From Carettochelys insculpta (taxonomy: Eukaryota; Chordata; Testudines; Carettochelyidae): a DNA stretch of 64,000 nt. The stretch is from assembly GCF_033958435.1 (NCBI RefSeq), contig NC_134150.1, positions 37,815,501 through 37,879,500 of the forward strand, in the 5' to 3' direction. The notes beneath the pieces were generated by a model that was given only the letters and a program-made list of their open reading frames with translations, was not told where the DNA came from and ran no database searches. Position 1 is the stretch's first letter. Each line of letters starts with the position of its first letter. Of the stretch, positions 12,355 through 26,400 are shown piece after piece. A program made the position numbers and the translations under genes.

Positions 12355-12787
12355 CAGTGATGGGCAACCTGCAGCCCGCGGATGTGCCTCTTACAGATTG
12401 GGGCACTGGAGCCCCACACTTCCTAAGCCTTCTCTTGCCCTCCCAGCACTTTTGGGGGCCATGAATTGACTGATTTGCTCTCTAGCCTGGCTTATTGCTC
12501 CCCCTGCTAGAGCTGGAATGCTGCAAATCAGCTGCTTGCAGCATTCCAGTTGAGGGGGGGTTGGGGAGAAGTGCAAATGAGGTGATTTGAACACTTTGAA
12601 AGTGCTGGGAGGGGGATGAAGCAGCAGGTGAGTGCTGGGCTCTGGTGCACGAGGAGGGTGGGGGAGGGGGACACATTGGGGGAGGGTCACAGGTGGAAGC
12701 CCAGTGGGCCACGGGTTTCTGCAGCACACTGAGGTGAATGAGGGCTGCTCGTGTGGCCCACCCACTATTCCTGGTGGCTCATCCCTG
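12355..12787. mobile_element. hAT-type non-autonomous element, copy 1
   Basis: It begins cagtgatgggcaacctgc and ends ggtggctcatccctg, giving imperfect terminal inverted repeats. It matches the copies at 39083-39519 and 43921-44360 in both ends and in the internal order (gcactggagccccacacttc, then cagcattcca, then agtgggccacgggt). The flanking 8-mers are only weakly alike here. Confidence 0.75.
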
Positions 12788-13839
12788 GCAGGAAGTCTAT
12801 ATAAGCCAAGACAAATGTCCGTGAGGGACAGGAGAAAGTGTGGTTGCTTAACGATGACAAGCAGGGTGGAGAGTTTTTCTGATGGTTACAGAGGAGGCCT
12901 TGGAACTGAGAAGACGGAGGATCAGATCCATGGAGATTCAAACCATCACAAAGTCAGCCCATTTAAATTAAGGGCCAACATTCAGCTCTGGTTACGCCTC
13001 CTCAGTGAAAGCTGGCTGACCTGTGGCAACTGAGCTGCACAGACATGTCTCGTCTTTGAAATGAGGAGGGGGGGGCTACTCCGGCTCCTCTCCTAATCTC
13101 TAATAATTGATGTCTCTGGCTGCACATCTGTCTCCAGCTGAGTGCTGCAGCAGCAGCAAGATCCCCCAGTACGTCACTCGCTGACGGGAATTTTGATTGC
13201 TCTGATATTATGATGACATTTCACATAAACAGACAGATTCTGGGAGCTGGCTCTGCTGAGTCTATTGGCAGGTGGAGGCCTACGCAGCTGTCGCTCGTGC
13301 CTGACCTCTGAGACTTGGCGCTGCTGGGGAAGTTTGCTTTCCCTGGTCTTTAGGATCTGTTCTCCTCCTTTCACAGCAACGCTTGGCAGCGATAACACGT
13401 CATTTCTCCCCTACCTCCCTGTGCTGCATACATGAAAAGACACAGCTTGGCTAATGTGATATTTTAAGCCCTGGCCATTGATTTGCTCTGATGGATGCAA
13501 ATTACACTCATAGAAAAATGTCTGTATAATCCATATATTTTTGACCCTTCCCCCCTGCCCCCCGCTTTTATGGGCATTCCAGGGCTGTCCTGGAAATGCT
13601 CTATTTGCCCCATAGTCCCACCCATTTTTGAGCTGTGCCAGGTGCCTCTAGATTCTTGCTGCAGAGTAGGCTGCGAAGAAGTTAAGAGCATGGATCATTG
13701 ATGCAATCCTCCATTTCCCATTTGTCAGCAAGCATGTCGACAACGGGGTCCAGCTGATATAGTTTACTGAGGTTTCCAGAAACCCAGGTCCTCACCAAAG
13801 GCTAAGTAAGCTGTCATAGGATAAGAGGGAAGGTTCTTC

Positions 13840-15003
13840 CATGGATTGGTAATTGGTTAAAAGACAGGAATCAAAGGGAAGGTTTAAATGGTCAGTTTTC
13901 AGAATTAAGATAGATAACTAGTGGTGTCACACAGGGGTCTGTACTGGAAGTAATCCTATTCAACATATTCAGAAATGATCTGGATAAATAGATAGGTGGT
14001 AAAATTTGCTGCTGCTAATAAACTGCTGGAGATAGTTAAGTCCAAATCAGACTGTGAAGAGCTTCAAAAGGATCCCATAAAACTAGGTGACTAGGCAACA
14101 AGATGGCAGTTTAATATTAATGTTGATAAATGGAAAGCCATGCTCATGGGGAAAAATAATCCAAAATATATGTGCAAAATGATGGGGACTAAATTAGCCA
14201 TTACTACTCGGAAGAGAGATCTTGGAATTCTGAACAAGTCTCTGAAAAGCGCCATTCAATATGCAGCAGCGGTCAAAAAAAGCAAATGGAATGTTAGGAA
14301 TCGTTTATAAAAAAGGGATATAGAACAAGACAGAACCAAAAAAGGTAGTCTCTATATAAATCCATAGTATGCCCACATTCTGAATACTGCATGCAGATGT
14401 GATCGCCTCATCTCAGAAAAGATATCTTGGCACTGGAAGAAGTTCAGAAGGCTGATGAGGGGTTTGGAAAGGGTGCCTCGTGACTGGGACTTTTCATCTT
14501 AGCAAAGAGGAGATTAAGGAGAGATATGGTAGAATTCTATGGAGTCAGGACTGGTGTGGAGAAACTGAATAAGGAAAAGTGATCTACTTGTTCCTATAAC
14601 ACAAGAACTGCGGGGGTGGGGGGTGGTCACCAAATGAAATTAATAGGTGGCAGGTTTAAAACAAACAGTAGGAAGTATTTTTTTTCATGCAACTCACAGT
14701 CAACCTGTGGGACTCCTTGCCCAAGGGTGTTGTGAAGACCAGGACTTTAACAAAGTTCAAAAAAGAGCTAGATAAATTCATGGTGGTTAGGTCCAGTGAT
14801 GGCTCTTAGCCAGGATGGGTAGGAATGATGTGCCAAGCCTCTATTAGTCAGAAACTGGAAATAGGTGACAGAGGAGGCCTCACTTGACCGTTACCTGTTC
14901 TGTTCATACCTCCAGGACATCTGGCACTGGACACTGCCAGAAGACAGGATACTGGGCTAGATGGACCTTTGGTCTGACCCAGTCTGGTTGTTCTTATGCT
15001 CCC
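13840..15003 (+). mobile_element. CR1 LINE fragment (3' part)
   Basis: It has the RT-region motif cacacaggggtctgtactgg, then attcaacatattcagaaatgatctgg. The 3' end is gggctagatggacctttggtctgacccagtc and ttcttatg. It is 5'-truncated and carries many stops and indels. The tail type is common in turtles. Confidence 0.8.
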
Positions 15004-15387
15004 TTCTGGTTGGGACTGCTGGGAATAGGTGGGGGCAAAAAGGGTGGTGCTAAACTGAAGTGCAACAGCATACTGCAATATTTCATATAATCCCAATAAC
15101 TGCAGGTGCAAATCGGGTAGTGGTAGGTGGAAGTTGGTAGTTATGGAAAGAGAGTGTATTCAGTGTGAAATTTAGATAGTATCTGATTTAAGAAGGTGGT
15201 AGGACAGGGCATCTATCTGTGACATGGTAACCATTGATGATCACCACTGCTATGCAAGGGAGAATAATTAACTTTCAAATTTCTCTCAATCCTTTATTGC
15301 GCAGGAGCTGAAGGCCTCATGAAACTCTGTGGGCTGTCAATCTTCTTTAGTGTTACATTGAGTGACTGTTTCCTTCCTGAATTCCAG

Positions 15388-15697
15388 GTCAGTACAGAAC
15401 AGTAGGGCCACCTTTGAGGAAACCAGAAGTGCTTCCTTCATCTCGACTTCCACTGAGCACAGAGTGACCATGAGTCCTGCCCTGTCTCGGTTCCTCCTCC
15501 TTGGGTATCTGCTGGTTTGGACGCATGAAGCACAATGCTTTTTCTTGTCCAATGGCACTCACTTGGACAGCATTTTGAACAGCTATCACTCCCGAGCTAA
15601 GAGAGCCATTCCAAGGTCAGACAAAGAAGAGATTTTGAGGCTTCATAACAAGCTGAGAGGTGAAGTCTACCCTTCAGCATCCAATATGGAATATATG
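15388..15697 (+). CDS. CRISPLD2: CRISPLD2 exon 2 (5' UTR end plus first coding exon)
   Basis: The acceptor is a pyrimidine-rich tract ending in ag at 15386-15387 and the donor is gtgagt at 15698. The ATG at 15470 sits in 'gtgaccatga' and is followed by a hydrophobic leader ([10 protein letters not shown]), so it is taken as the start; 82 nt before it are 5' UTR. The exon encodes residues 1-76: the signal peptide, N28-G-T, the RAKR furin-type site at 42-45 and the start of the CAP domain ([19 protein letters not shown]). It ends in phase 0. The exact acceptor is inferred from sequence, because no transcript was available. Confidence 0.93.
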
Positions 15698-17369
15698 GTG
15701 AGTTCAACCGCCGGTTCTGAAATTGCTGTGACCACTTTGATTTTATTTCTGGCTGGAAAACTGTAACAAATTCTGCTGTAATAGTTTTTCTCGAGTGGTT
15801 CCCTAGAGCCTTCTTAGCCCACTGAATTGTTTTTGTTGGAAGGACCATTAGTGGGTCATCTAGTCCATTCCACTGCATAGTTCCAGGACTGATTTCATTG
15901 TTCATAAAACAGCCTCAGCACTGTCTAGTCTAACCCTGAATGCCTCTATGGATGGCAATTCCACTACCTTCCTTGGCAGCTTATTTCGTTACCAAATATC
16001 AAGAGAGACTCCTGCTTTTCCTGACATTTAACCTACATTCCCTCTGGTGAAGCTTCTGCTGACAGACTCTGCCACTGTGGGGTGCTGTCGGCTGCCCAGA
16101 GAAGTCACACCAGCTACCTCTGGAAAACATTTACTCCCCTACAATATTCATCCCTTTGCTTGGGGTCTTGGGATTGTCCTACTAATCACTGCTCAGTCCT
16201 GCATGCTGCTCAATCCACTTGATGATATACTAATACTGCCACCTCTTGTTGACTTCAGTAGATGTCCAAGGTGCTCATTACCTTGGAGAATGAGGCATCT
16301 CCATACACCCATCTGCTAAAATCTTCAGAAAGACTCCCATTGAGATCTGTGATAGATCAGTTGCTGGCATTTCTTTTTCTGACCTCAAAGGACCAAAAGA
16401 CACTCTTGGTCAAAATTTACTCCCCTTCAGAACACTGGAAAAGTCCAAGTGTTACTTATATCTTTGCCAGTAGCAATTAACCTGAATAAATTTTCACCAT
16501 ACAGCTTTCCACACAGTGCCATAGGCCCTGCCTTGAGCTATTTCTGCAGTGTCTTTAAAATATTGTGGGATCAGAGAATGTCCCAAGGTAGTAATTTCTA
16601 TGCATTTATCTCTTCTGCAAATGTTGTTCCTGCGAAAATAGCACCAGATTATCAGTCTGTCTCCTCTAGATTGATTCAGTGAGCCGGTAATGGAGCCAGT
16701 GTGTAAAAAGATTTGATGTAAAAGGTATCTTTTATTAATACCTTTTGCATTTAACTATATGTCTTAAGAGGACAGGGAGGAAGAGGAAGGGAGAAGAGGT
16801 AAAAGTGAACAGACATAATGTTGCATCAGCTCTTCATGTATAAGCTTTACGAGTGCTTGTTATTTTATATCCCTGTTTTTCAATTACCTGCAATATTCTG
16901 CAGGCAGCCTATAACATACTGCAAGGGCAGATATAGCTTGACTGATTCCAAGAAAGTAAACACAAAGCAATGCAAAAAAGCCAGATGTATTTGCATTGGC
17001 TTTGAGGATCTAAAAGTGTTTCACTTGTGGAGTGTTCTCTGCCTGACTTCTGTTTATTTGCCCAGGATGGTTACTCTTTTATGTTTGTCTTTGCTCAGTG
17101 TGCTTTTCTAGTAGTCCTATGGGAGACTTTGTACAAATGAAAGAGCCTTGTATGCTGTGAAGAAAGAAGTTGGTGCTACTTGGAAATGCTATAATCAGCC
17201 TTTCATGTGTTCATGTTGACCTAATATTCCTTAAGAATCCTTATGTGTATTCTGAACGTGAAGTTAACTTTAATCCTTGGCCTTCCAACAAAACACTTCT
17301 CAGCCTTTGCTCATTTAAGGTGATGGGCTGTTTTAAATGCTGTCCAGAAAGAGAGCGGCTAAGGGCTTA

Positions 17370-17427
<58 letters not shown>

Positions 17428-20400
17428 TAAATTTGATACAAAATCTTCATAAGAGAAGACCTGGCATTAATTTGTGAATACATGGGCAAAACTGGGTGCT
17501 TTGCCTGTAAAGGTTCTTTAACTCAGGTCGATATCTGATGCACTGACATGACCTAAAGTTGTACAGAGAAATTGTATTTTCTAGAAAACGGAGATACACC
17601 AAAAATCAAAGATGTAGCCAGTTCAGTAACAAACGTGTATGCTGAGCGACATTGACCTTGTATCAGTAGAGAGCAGTTATATTTAGAAGTAAAGGAAGAG
17701 AATGGAGCAAGCAAAAGGGGAGAGAGAGTCTGAGGCTTGGTCTACACTATCCAGGTGAGTCGATTGCATATAAGCAATTCTGGCTATGGTAATGGAGTAG
17801 CTAGAATAGACTTATCTGCAGTCAACTTACCTGGCCATCCTCACTAAGAAAGGTCGATGGGAGAGTTTCATCCAATGACCTCACTTACTTCTCACGAGGA
17901 GTACAGGGGTCAACTGCTAACCCCTGAAGGTTGATTTTGCATATCTCTACCTGGCACATGAAATTAAATCCCAGAAGATTGCCCCTGAGTGGGTCAATCT
18001 GGGCAATGTAGACATAGCCTGAGGATTTGTTAGTGGTAGAAATAGAACAGAGTGAATAGAAATTCACTAACGCAGCAGTCTAGTGCAATGCAAGCAGCAT
18101 GGCTTGGCTATGTTAGGGTGATGGATTCAAGGTTAGCTGTTGTTTTCAGTGTTCATGGAAAATGAGTTCCATGACTTCCCTTTGGCAGAGTTTGTTCTAG
18201 GCCAGATGCGAACAGTGTACGTTCTTCAGAATGAAGTGGGCAAGAAATAAAACGACCCTAACCACCTTGCACGTTCAGTACATACACTTCCATTGTATGC
18301 TTTTTAATATGCAGCAGTCGTAATGGTGATGGCTGACGGCCAAAATAAAACGAGCTCCTTGTTGATGATATACCTAGAGTGAAAAATAAGCATCAGTTTC
18401 TAAGAGACCAGTGACCTTTAGGTCAGCTTAGTCAGCAACAAGGAAAATCAAAGTCCTTACTTTGCCTAGAGGGGCTGGATGATGGGTGTATTTTGTGTCT
18501 GCTCCCAAAAGATTTTTCCAACAAAGTAAATGGTTAGAGATGATTTATGGGCTACATGTATTCCTAGAAGGAAGGGATTTCAGTTCCCTTGAATGTGGAG
18601 TTAACTTATCCTTCCTCCACATGATTAAAAATAATGAAATTTCTACGCATGAATGTGGAGAGGATATTACTAGTTAGAGCAAACAAGCTGGTCTAAGATT
18701 CTGCCAGTGCGCATCAGCTTTGTGAAATCTCGGCTGCTTCAATTTTACATCACTCGTGTGAGGAAAGGGCCAATCAGAGCACAGGATACCCAAACAGTGG
18801 GCTTGGTTGAGATTAGCCAGTGCTTCACCACCCTCCTGGTGAAGCACTTTTTCCTAATATCCAAGCAACTCATCTCCTTCTCTAACTTCAGACCATGGCT
18901 GCTTGTTCTGCCCTCTGACACCACTGAGAACAGTTTCTTTCCATCCCCTTTTGAACTCCCTGTCAGGAAGTTGAAGGCTGCTATTAAATCACCCTCAGTC
19001 TTCTGTTCTGTAAACTAAACAAGCTTGCTTTCACTGTGGCACATATCGACATGTAGTCTGCTCACCACCGACGGTGCATAGCGTAGGGATAACGTAAGTT
19101 GTATGTGTTTGTCACATGGTTTATGACTAAGGATATATGTCACCTAATGTGTTCTTTGCTTCTCCTGTAGACCTGGGATGATGAGCTGGAAAGATCAGCA
19201 GAGGCTTGGGCCCAGGAGTGCATCTGGGATCATGGACCTGCCAGCCTCATTATGTCCATTGGTCAGAATCTGGCAGTTCATTGGGGCAGGTAAGAGTTGG
19301 AAATTTGCCTGCAAATGTACCAGATCTGTCAACAGTGCCATGTGGATCTTGCCTGGTTTGAGAGCTGGGGAGGTTTGTCTTGTTGACATTTAGGAAAAAG
19401 AACTTGATTAGCAAGAAAAAAGGAAGTGGGGGCGGGGGAGTGGGTAATGGTGCTGCTTCCATGAAGCAGAGTAATAACATCTATTGGGCCTTTCAGCCAG
19501 GAGTGTGTAACATGCTTAGGACATGTGAACTAAACCTCACTGCATGGTGAATGTATGTGTGAAGCTGGACCTGCCGACATGTGGGGCCAGTTGGCTCAGG
19601 GTCCAGTGATTCTGAAGGGCCTGTAGCTGCAGCCACCACTGTTGCTGCTGTAGTAGTAGTGGCAGCTGAAGCCCCGGACCCTTTAAATCTCCTCCAGAGC
19701 ACCATGTTGTTATGAGGGGTGGGAGTGTGCTGCATTCTGCCCCTTCTGCCTGTGGTTCTGCTCGTTCTAGGAGCATGGAGCCAATCCTGCACCCTCACCT
19801 TGCTCAAGAGTCTGGCATGACTATCAGCTCCCCCTGTCTGAAGCCCAGAGAGTGGTGAAGGGACTTTCCCAAGCTCATGCAGAAATTCAGTGGCAGAGCT
19901 GCTACAGAATCCAGAAGCATGACTTCCAAGTCCCATGTTTCACACAGCTGTGTGTGACCCACCAAAGATGCTTTTCAGGAACCATTTTTGGCCACTTCCA
20001 CTGGGTCTGAACACTCCCTATTACAAATCTTCTGTGGGCATCTCACCACGTTTCCCTTTTCACTTCCTAAATTATCTTTACTGAGCCCTCTTTGGAGGAC
20101 TGTGTAATTCGAGGCAAGCAACCAGTTGTATGGTCCTGGAACAATCCTGGGACTTTGGATTTTCTGTTTCTGCACCTGTGGCATTGCTTTGCCATTTGCT
20201 GTATATCCTCACAGGAAAGCAACAGCAGGGTTCTTCTCAGTGGGACCTGCCATCTATTGTTTTGTTGGGCCTCCTGAGCATTGTTAGCCTAATGAACCAG
20301 GTTGGATTCTGTTCATCTGAGAGGTTTGAACTCAGCCAGCTGCTAGATTGGAACTGATCTAGTGCAGATGTTCAGGTAGAATTTAGTGTTTCTTTTAAAA

Positions 20401-23400
20401 TGTTTATTGTTCTTACAAACAAAAGAACAAGTAGAGTCAGAACATAACTCGCGTTTCATTAAGCAAATCTTTCACCTTCTTCATTGACTGAGTAGGCCTG
20501 ATTGTGATTATGAACATTGTGAAACTCAGTTACAGTCAATAGCCTTCTTCAGTGTAAGAGTGATGTGACATCAGAATTACTTCCCCCTCTTTTTTTGACT
20601 AATTGAAGTATCAAAGGAGGAAGTGGGGATCTTGTGGTTAACATACAGGACTGGGAGTCAGGAGACCAGCATTCTAACCCTAGCTCCATTATAGATTTCC
20701 TGAGTGGCTTTGGGCTAATCACGCACTGTAGGTCCTAGTCTTGTTCTCACTGAAATCAGTGAGAAAACTGTCACATAAGCCCTATGCCTCAGTTTCCTCA
20801 TCTGTAAAATGGGGCAAGTGGTACCTACCTCATGACTTATTGCAACACAGAATTCATTAATGGTTTTAAAGCACCTCGAGGTCATCAGACAAAGGCTATG
20901 ATGAAAGTGCAACATATCCTTGAGAACGACATCTGCAAATCCAATTCTTTGCTCATTTCTGAACGTTTGAATGGAATGTAAAACCCCCAGCTTCCTCCAT
21001 TCCTTCTGTTAGTTACAGTTCATGAAAGTCTTTTGGGCCCGTTGTACACAGCAAGTGTTGTGTATATATAATTATGCTAACATTCACTTTCCCAACAGAA
21101 GAGCCTGGGTCACAGCACAAACATGCTACAAACAGCATTTAAAAGTTCACTACATGACCAAACCACATACCGCACGGGCCTGGTGCATGGCAGCTGAAGG
21201 CATCAGTGTACTTCCAGATATAACGAATTGTGTAGTGGTAAAATAGGTCCATGGCTGTTGGGTTAATAGGTTTGGCAACCTCTAGCTGATGTTTATTTTC
21301 AAAATACAATCTTCTGCCAAACTACAAGACTTTTGTAATTGAGTGGAAAAGCCAAGGGGCCGTTTCAGGTCAATGGTTTTTGAAGAGAAAGTTAAACCTA
21401 TAAATACCACAGAACGTTAAACTGGGTCATGGATTTTAAAGACACAGTGTCTCATACGCCTCTGCATGTCAAACAGCAAAGATTTGTTATTGGGGAAAAT
21501 AGAATGTTGGATTTTCCTACTATAACTGCCCACAGGCACACTTGAACGTGGGACCTCTGGAGTTTAGTGCAGGTGCCTCTACAGCTTGAGCTAAAGTTCA
21601 GCTGGGTTTTAGCTTGGAGTGTAGAGGACACTTATTCTTTTTCCGTGAAGCAGTCTGGGTACCACTACATGGAACAGTTAACCACACATCGCTGTGTGGG
21701 TTACACTACCATTCCCTGTGATTACTCCATTTGTTAAAGTTGCAGTTCCTCGCTAAGATGACATCATGTTGCACTACAAACTTGCTTTACTGCTTTACAA
21801 TTACCGAGTAGCGAATTATGGAGAGTTTTATATGAACAAAAGGTGTGTTGCTGTTGTGTTGTAAACTGACAGACCTAGTTAGCGACCCTAGCTTAGGACA
21901 TCTCTCTGGTCTTTTAGATATCGTTCTCCAGCTTTCCATGTCCAGTCTTGGTATGATGAAGTTAAAGATTATACTTACCCCTACCCCCATGAATGTGACC
22001 CATGGTGTCCAGAAAGATGCTCTGGAGCAATGTGCACTCACTATACCCAGGTAAGGAAGAAAACATGAACTCCTGAGCCCTGAGTCTGAACTTGTTTTGT
22101 TCCCTTACTCTCCATGTGACCCATAGAGCTGGTACTAGCATCTATTTTATTCAGCAGTAATGCAAGAAACTTTCAGGCCTCTATCTTGTAGGACATTGGA
22201 GATGATCCAGAGGAGGGCAACCAAAATGATTAAGGGCTGGAGCATATGACCTACAAGAATCTAGGAGGAGAGGCTGAGGGATTTGGGCTTATTGAGTTTG
22301 CAGAAGGGAAGAGTGCAGGGCAGTTTGGTGGCCACCTTCAACTTCCTTAAAGGGGGCTCTAAACAGGATGGAGAGAGGCTGTTCTCAGTAGCGATGGGTG
22401 GCAGAACAAAGAGCAATGGTCTCAAGTTACAGTGGGAGAGTTCTAGGTTAGCTATTAGGAAAAACTATTTGACCAGGAGGGTGGTGAAGCACTGGAATGC
22501 GTTACTAAGAGAGGTGGCAGAATCTCCATTCCTGGAGGTTTTTAAGTCCCGTCTTGACAAAGTCCTGGCTGGGATGATTTAGTTGGGGTTGATCTTGCTT
22601 TGGGCAGGGGGCTAGACTCGATGATCTCCTGAGTTCCCTTCCAGCCCTCGGATCCTATGAGTCTATGAATCTACGCTGACTTCAGGAGTTAGCTTAAGGC
22701 TTTAGGCCAATGAATGTAGGCATGAATAAACAGCCTCACATCCATCCCCCATCCCAAATTTTGGGGAACTGGAAATAAAGTGTGTTGGGGGTATTTTGTC
22801 TATACTGATGTCAACCAGCCACAGGGATGTGAACGAACACCAGCTTTTGGATAGGACCTCCACAGATTCCTGACCACGAGATTGCCATGGCAACATACTA
22901 GTGGATATACTAACCTAGAGGAAAAGGGCGCCTCAGTATTAGAAGGGTCAGAAATACAAACCAGTAAAAGGAGAGAAATGTCTACTGAATATGCCTTAGA
23001 CATCGTGGCCCCAGGATAACTTATTATACAAGTTATCCCAGTCTGTCCATGGTAGGGTGAGGGGAGAGGCAGACACCATTCCTTATGAAAATATATTCCA
23101 GAAACTTTAACTAATGTGTCTTTTGCACCTTTCTGATTGTTAACAACTGCGTTACACTTTCAGATTGTTTGGGCCACAACAAACAAAGTTGGCTGTGCTG
23201 TCCATGTCTGCAAACAGATGAATGTTTGGGGGGAAATCTGGGAGAATGCCGTCTACCTGGTCTGCAATTACTCTCCCAAGTAAGGAAGATACAATATATT
23301 TCTTCCCCACCCCCCAACACTTAAACGGAACCCTGACAAGTTCTGAACCACAGATCTCAGCCACAGATGATTAATCAGATTAGGGTGGTGGTGGTTTATT

Positions 23401-26400
23401 AAATATTTAAATTGTGTAAATGCCAACCCAGGTGGGGCCTATTGTAGTAGGTGCTGTATGGACATATAGACAGTGATTGTCTCTGCCCCAAAGAAGTTGT
23501 GTAACTCAAGCATTCAGGACTGAGCCAGTCCTGGGTCAGGCTTTTTCTAGAAGAAATTGCATTCATTCATTCAAAGGTTTCAAATGTACCTGTGCAACTT
23601 TCTAGTAAGAGGTTTGGCCGAGGTTACAGACCCAGCTTCTGAAAATCACTGCGAGTTGATACTGGTAATAGTCCCAGACAAGACATCTAGAGCACTCACC
23701 ACAGGCTTTCTGACGGCTTGGGCTGAGGATTGTATTTTTCTGCTGGTGGAAAATGGAACAGCTTTTAAATGGAAAAGAGTGGTGTTCCAGGCTGGCTCAT
23801 GTAGCTGCCGGAATGATTTGGAGAGCAAAGAAATGGTGGTAAATGCGTGGCTCTGGCCTCAATGAACACACACGTGGCAGCCAAAGGCGATCAGTCAGTG
23901 ACTCACCAGTTGTCAAACAGAAGGGAAACTATTGCTCTGTGTTGCATTTATTTGGTTTGCTGAGTAATCGCACAGAAGCTGCAGACTGTATGTGCATGGA
24001 AGGGTGGAGACTGGGGATCCTTTTCCATATGTGGAGCAATCTAGCAACATACAAGTACAGTAGAAATATTCATTTTTCCACAGTTCCTTGATAATCTGTG
24101 GCTGAGGATTGTGGGATTCAGGCACATGGCCTGAAAGTGAAGGGAACTGTTTGTGTGGCATTGAGGCTATTTAACAGAGAACCGTTTCTCACATGCTTTT
24201 TTCAGGGGGAACTGGATTGGAGAAGCACCTTATAAAAATGGCAGGCCCTGCTCTGAGTGCCCACCTAGCTACGGAGGGAGCTGTCAGAACAACCTCTGTT
24301 ACAAAGGTAGCTGATCAATGGGTTCGTTCTTTCAGCTCAGTGCATTGTGGGGAAATGCAAATGATCTCACCCGGTTCCTTTCTGTGTGGTACAGAAAAAC
24401 AGGAAGAATGTTCCTGGAAACTTTTCATGAAAAACAATTACAGATTTGTTGTGCTTTTTTCATTCAGTATTGTTAATGCTGAAACATACTGAATAACACA
24501 AGAAGCAAGTACTGTATGAGACTGTTTGAAGCAAAAATGCCCTGTAACTCCTTCAGACCTAGAGATCCATTTCTGTTCGTAGGCACTGATGTAAATCCGG
24601 AATAATGCCATCAGTTCGTTTCTCTGGGTTACGATGGTGCAACTAAGATTAGTGTAGGCCAGGAATCAGCAACCCCGGCACAGTTTGTCATTGGCACATG
24701 AGGCAGCATCTCAGACGCGCTCCTCCTGCCCCATGTAGCTAGGAGCTTGCTCAAAGCCAGGCCACCTGCAAATTAACAAAATACCAGCTAATGCTACCTA
24801 CTGCCACCTAAACAGTAAAGATCTGCATCTTAATTTATGAATGAAGCTGTTGCAAGTAGGACCATCAGTGACTTTAAAAAGTATCACTGGCACTCCAACC
24901 GTAGGTCGAGGTCAAAAGGTCAATTTTCGGTACTTCACCTCGGAAAGGTTGCCGACTCCTGGTGTAGGCCGATGAATTTAGCTTTGTGTGTGTTTTTGGT
25001 ATAAATATCCCATCCTCACTTGATTGGCTCTATAAATGGTGCTCATTTATAAATAGTAAATGAAAACTATTATTAATTCAAAAACCATCAAAGAATTTGC
25101 TCATATTTTCAATAGAGGATGTACTGGAGCTGTATTTTCGTTCCTTACAGAAGTCTTTTCCTCTGAGAAGGTATGAGTCTGTTTTCTTAGAAGTAGACAA
25201 ATTCATTGGAGACTTGTTCAAAGGGAAGATTTTGGGCCGAAATCAATTTGCTGCTTCATGTTAATAGCCTGGGCAATAAGGAAGCAAACAGAGTGCAGGT
25301 ATGCAGTATGAGTGGAATAAGAACACTGGCTTTACAGCTGGTGGGAGAAATTCCTCTAAAATATCAGCCATCAGTTTGTTGGTGTCATTCCTCTCTCCAT
25401 TGCTGGAGATGTATTTTGCAAAGAGAGATTTCAGCTAGGACAAGTCCAGAGTAGTGAGCTTACCAACAGATCAAACGAAAAATAACCAAACAGCAGTATA
25501 GACAGCAAAACCAAAATGAAGTAATTTATGCGGGTATCACAGCAATGAGGAAGTAACATTGAATCTGGTTTTAATGACAGTAAATATATACTTTGAATTA
25601 TTTTTCCAAAATACTCATGGCACACCTGCAAATTTGTTCATGGAACACCCGTGTTCCACAAAACATAGTTTAGGAAATCCTGGGGCAGAGGAGGACATCC
25701 TACTTGAGGAGTGGTGGACGTTAGCCGCTTGATCATTTACCAGGTTAGGATCATCTCTCAACAGGTGTCCAGTGAAAATGCCTGATTCTACTAGAGGACT
25801 AACCTTTTCCCTCTACTGAGTAGAAGAGCTTTTGGTAAATAGCATGATAAATAATAGTAAGACATCAGCACATGCTCATTGGCATTCTACCTAATGGTGG
25901 CAGACCACCTCGGTCAGTTACTGCTTTGTTCTTGAAGCCGTGCCTTAGAGGTTAAGTAAATGAATGCTATGACTCTAAGCCTCCTTTCCCGGTACTTTAC
26001 CCAGTCTAGAAGAATGGCCCATTCTGTATTTAACTTTCATTTTGTTGAGTTTCCAACTATTTAGAAGTAGATCTTTGCCAGACCAAACAGACTATTCCAC
26101 AAAATGCCAGTCCTTCCGCAGCTAGTCTGGCTTTACCATTAATGCTGGGATATTGTTTTATCTCCTCCCATTGAATCAGATGACCATTCTGTACAAAAGC
26201 CTGAGCGGGATGAAACTAACGAAGTGGAGGTTCCAAAAATTACAGAGGAAAAACGTGTGTGGGTGCAAGAACGGGTGATCAAGCCCACTAAGTCGACCAA
26301 GAAAATCACAAAAAAAACGGATGATTTAATGAGTAAGAGGCTTCTTTGTCTTCCATTGGCTCTATATTTTAGCGTGTGTGTCTGCCTGAGAGTCTATCTG

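Larger units (their letters stand above)
6915..15387 (+). other. CRISPLD2: CRISPLD2 intron 1 (proposed)
   Basis: About 8.5 kb between the proposed first exon and the first coding exon. It contains a SINE (8780), a TG/CG repeat (9134), a CpG-rich transposon (11139), a hAT element (12355) and a CR1 (13840). Between these, especially 6915-8700, 9200-11100 and 11850-12350, I recognise nothing coding. Confidence 0.55.

Noticed and set aside
12391..12765. 124-codon proline-rich - strand frame
   Set aside because: It lies wholly inside a hAT-type non-autonomous element, and similar frames recur in the other two copies by composition.
17370..17429. AT-rich replication origin or promoter
   Set aside because: It is a simple dinucleotide repeat in an intron with no supporting signals.
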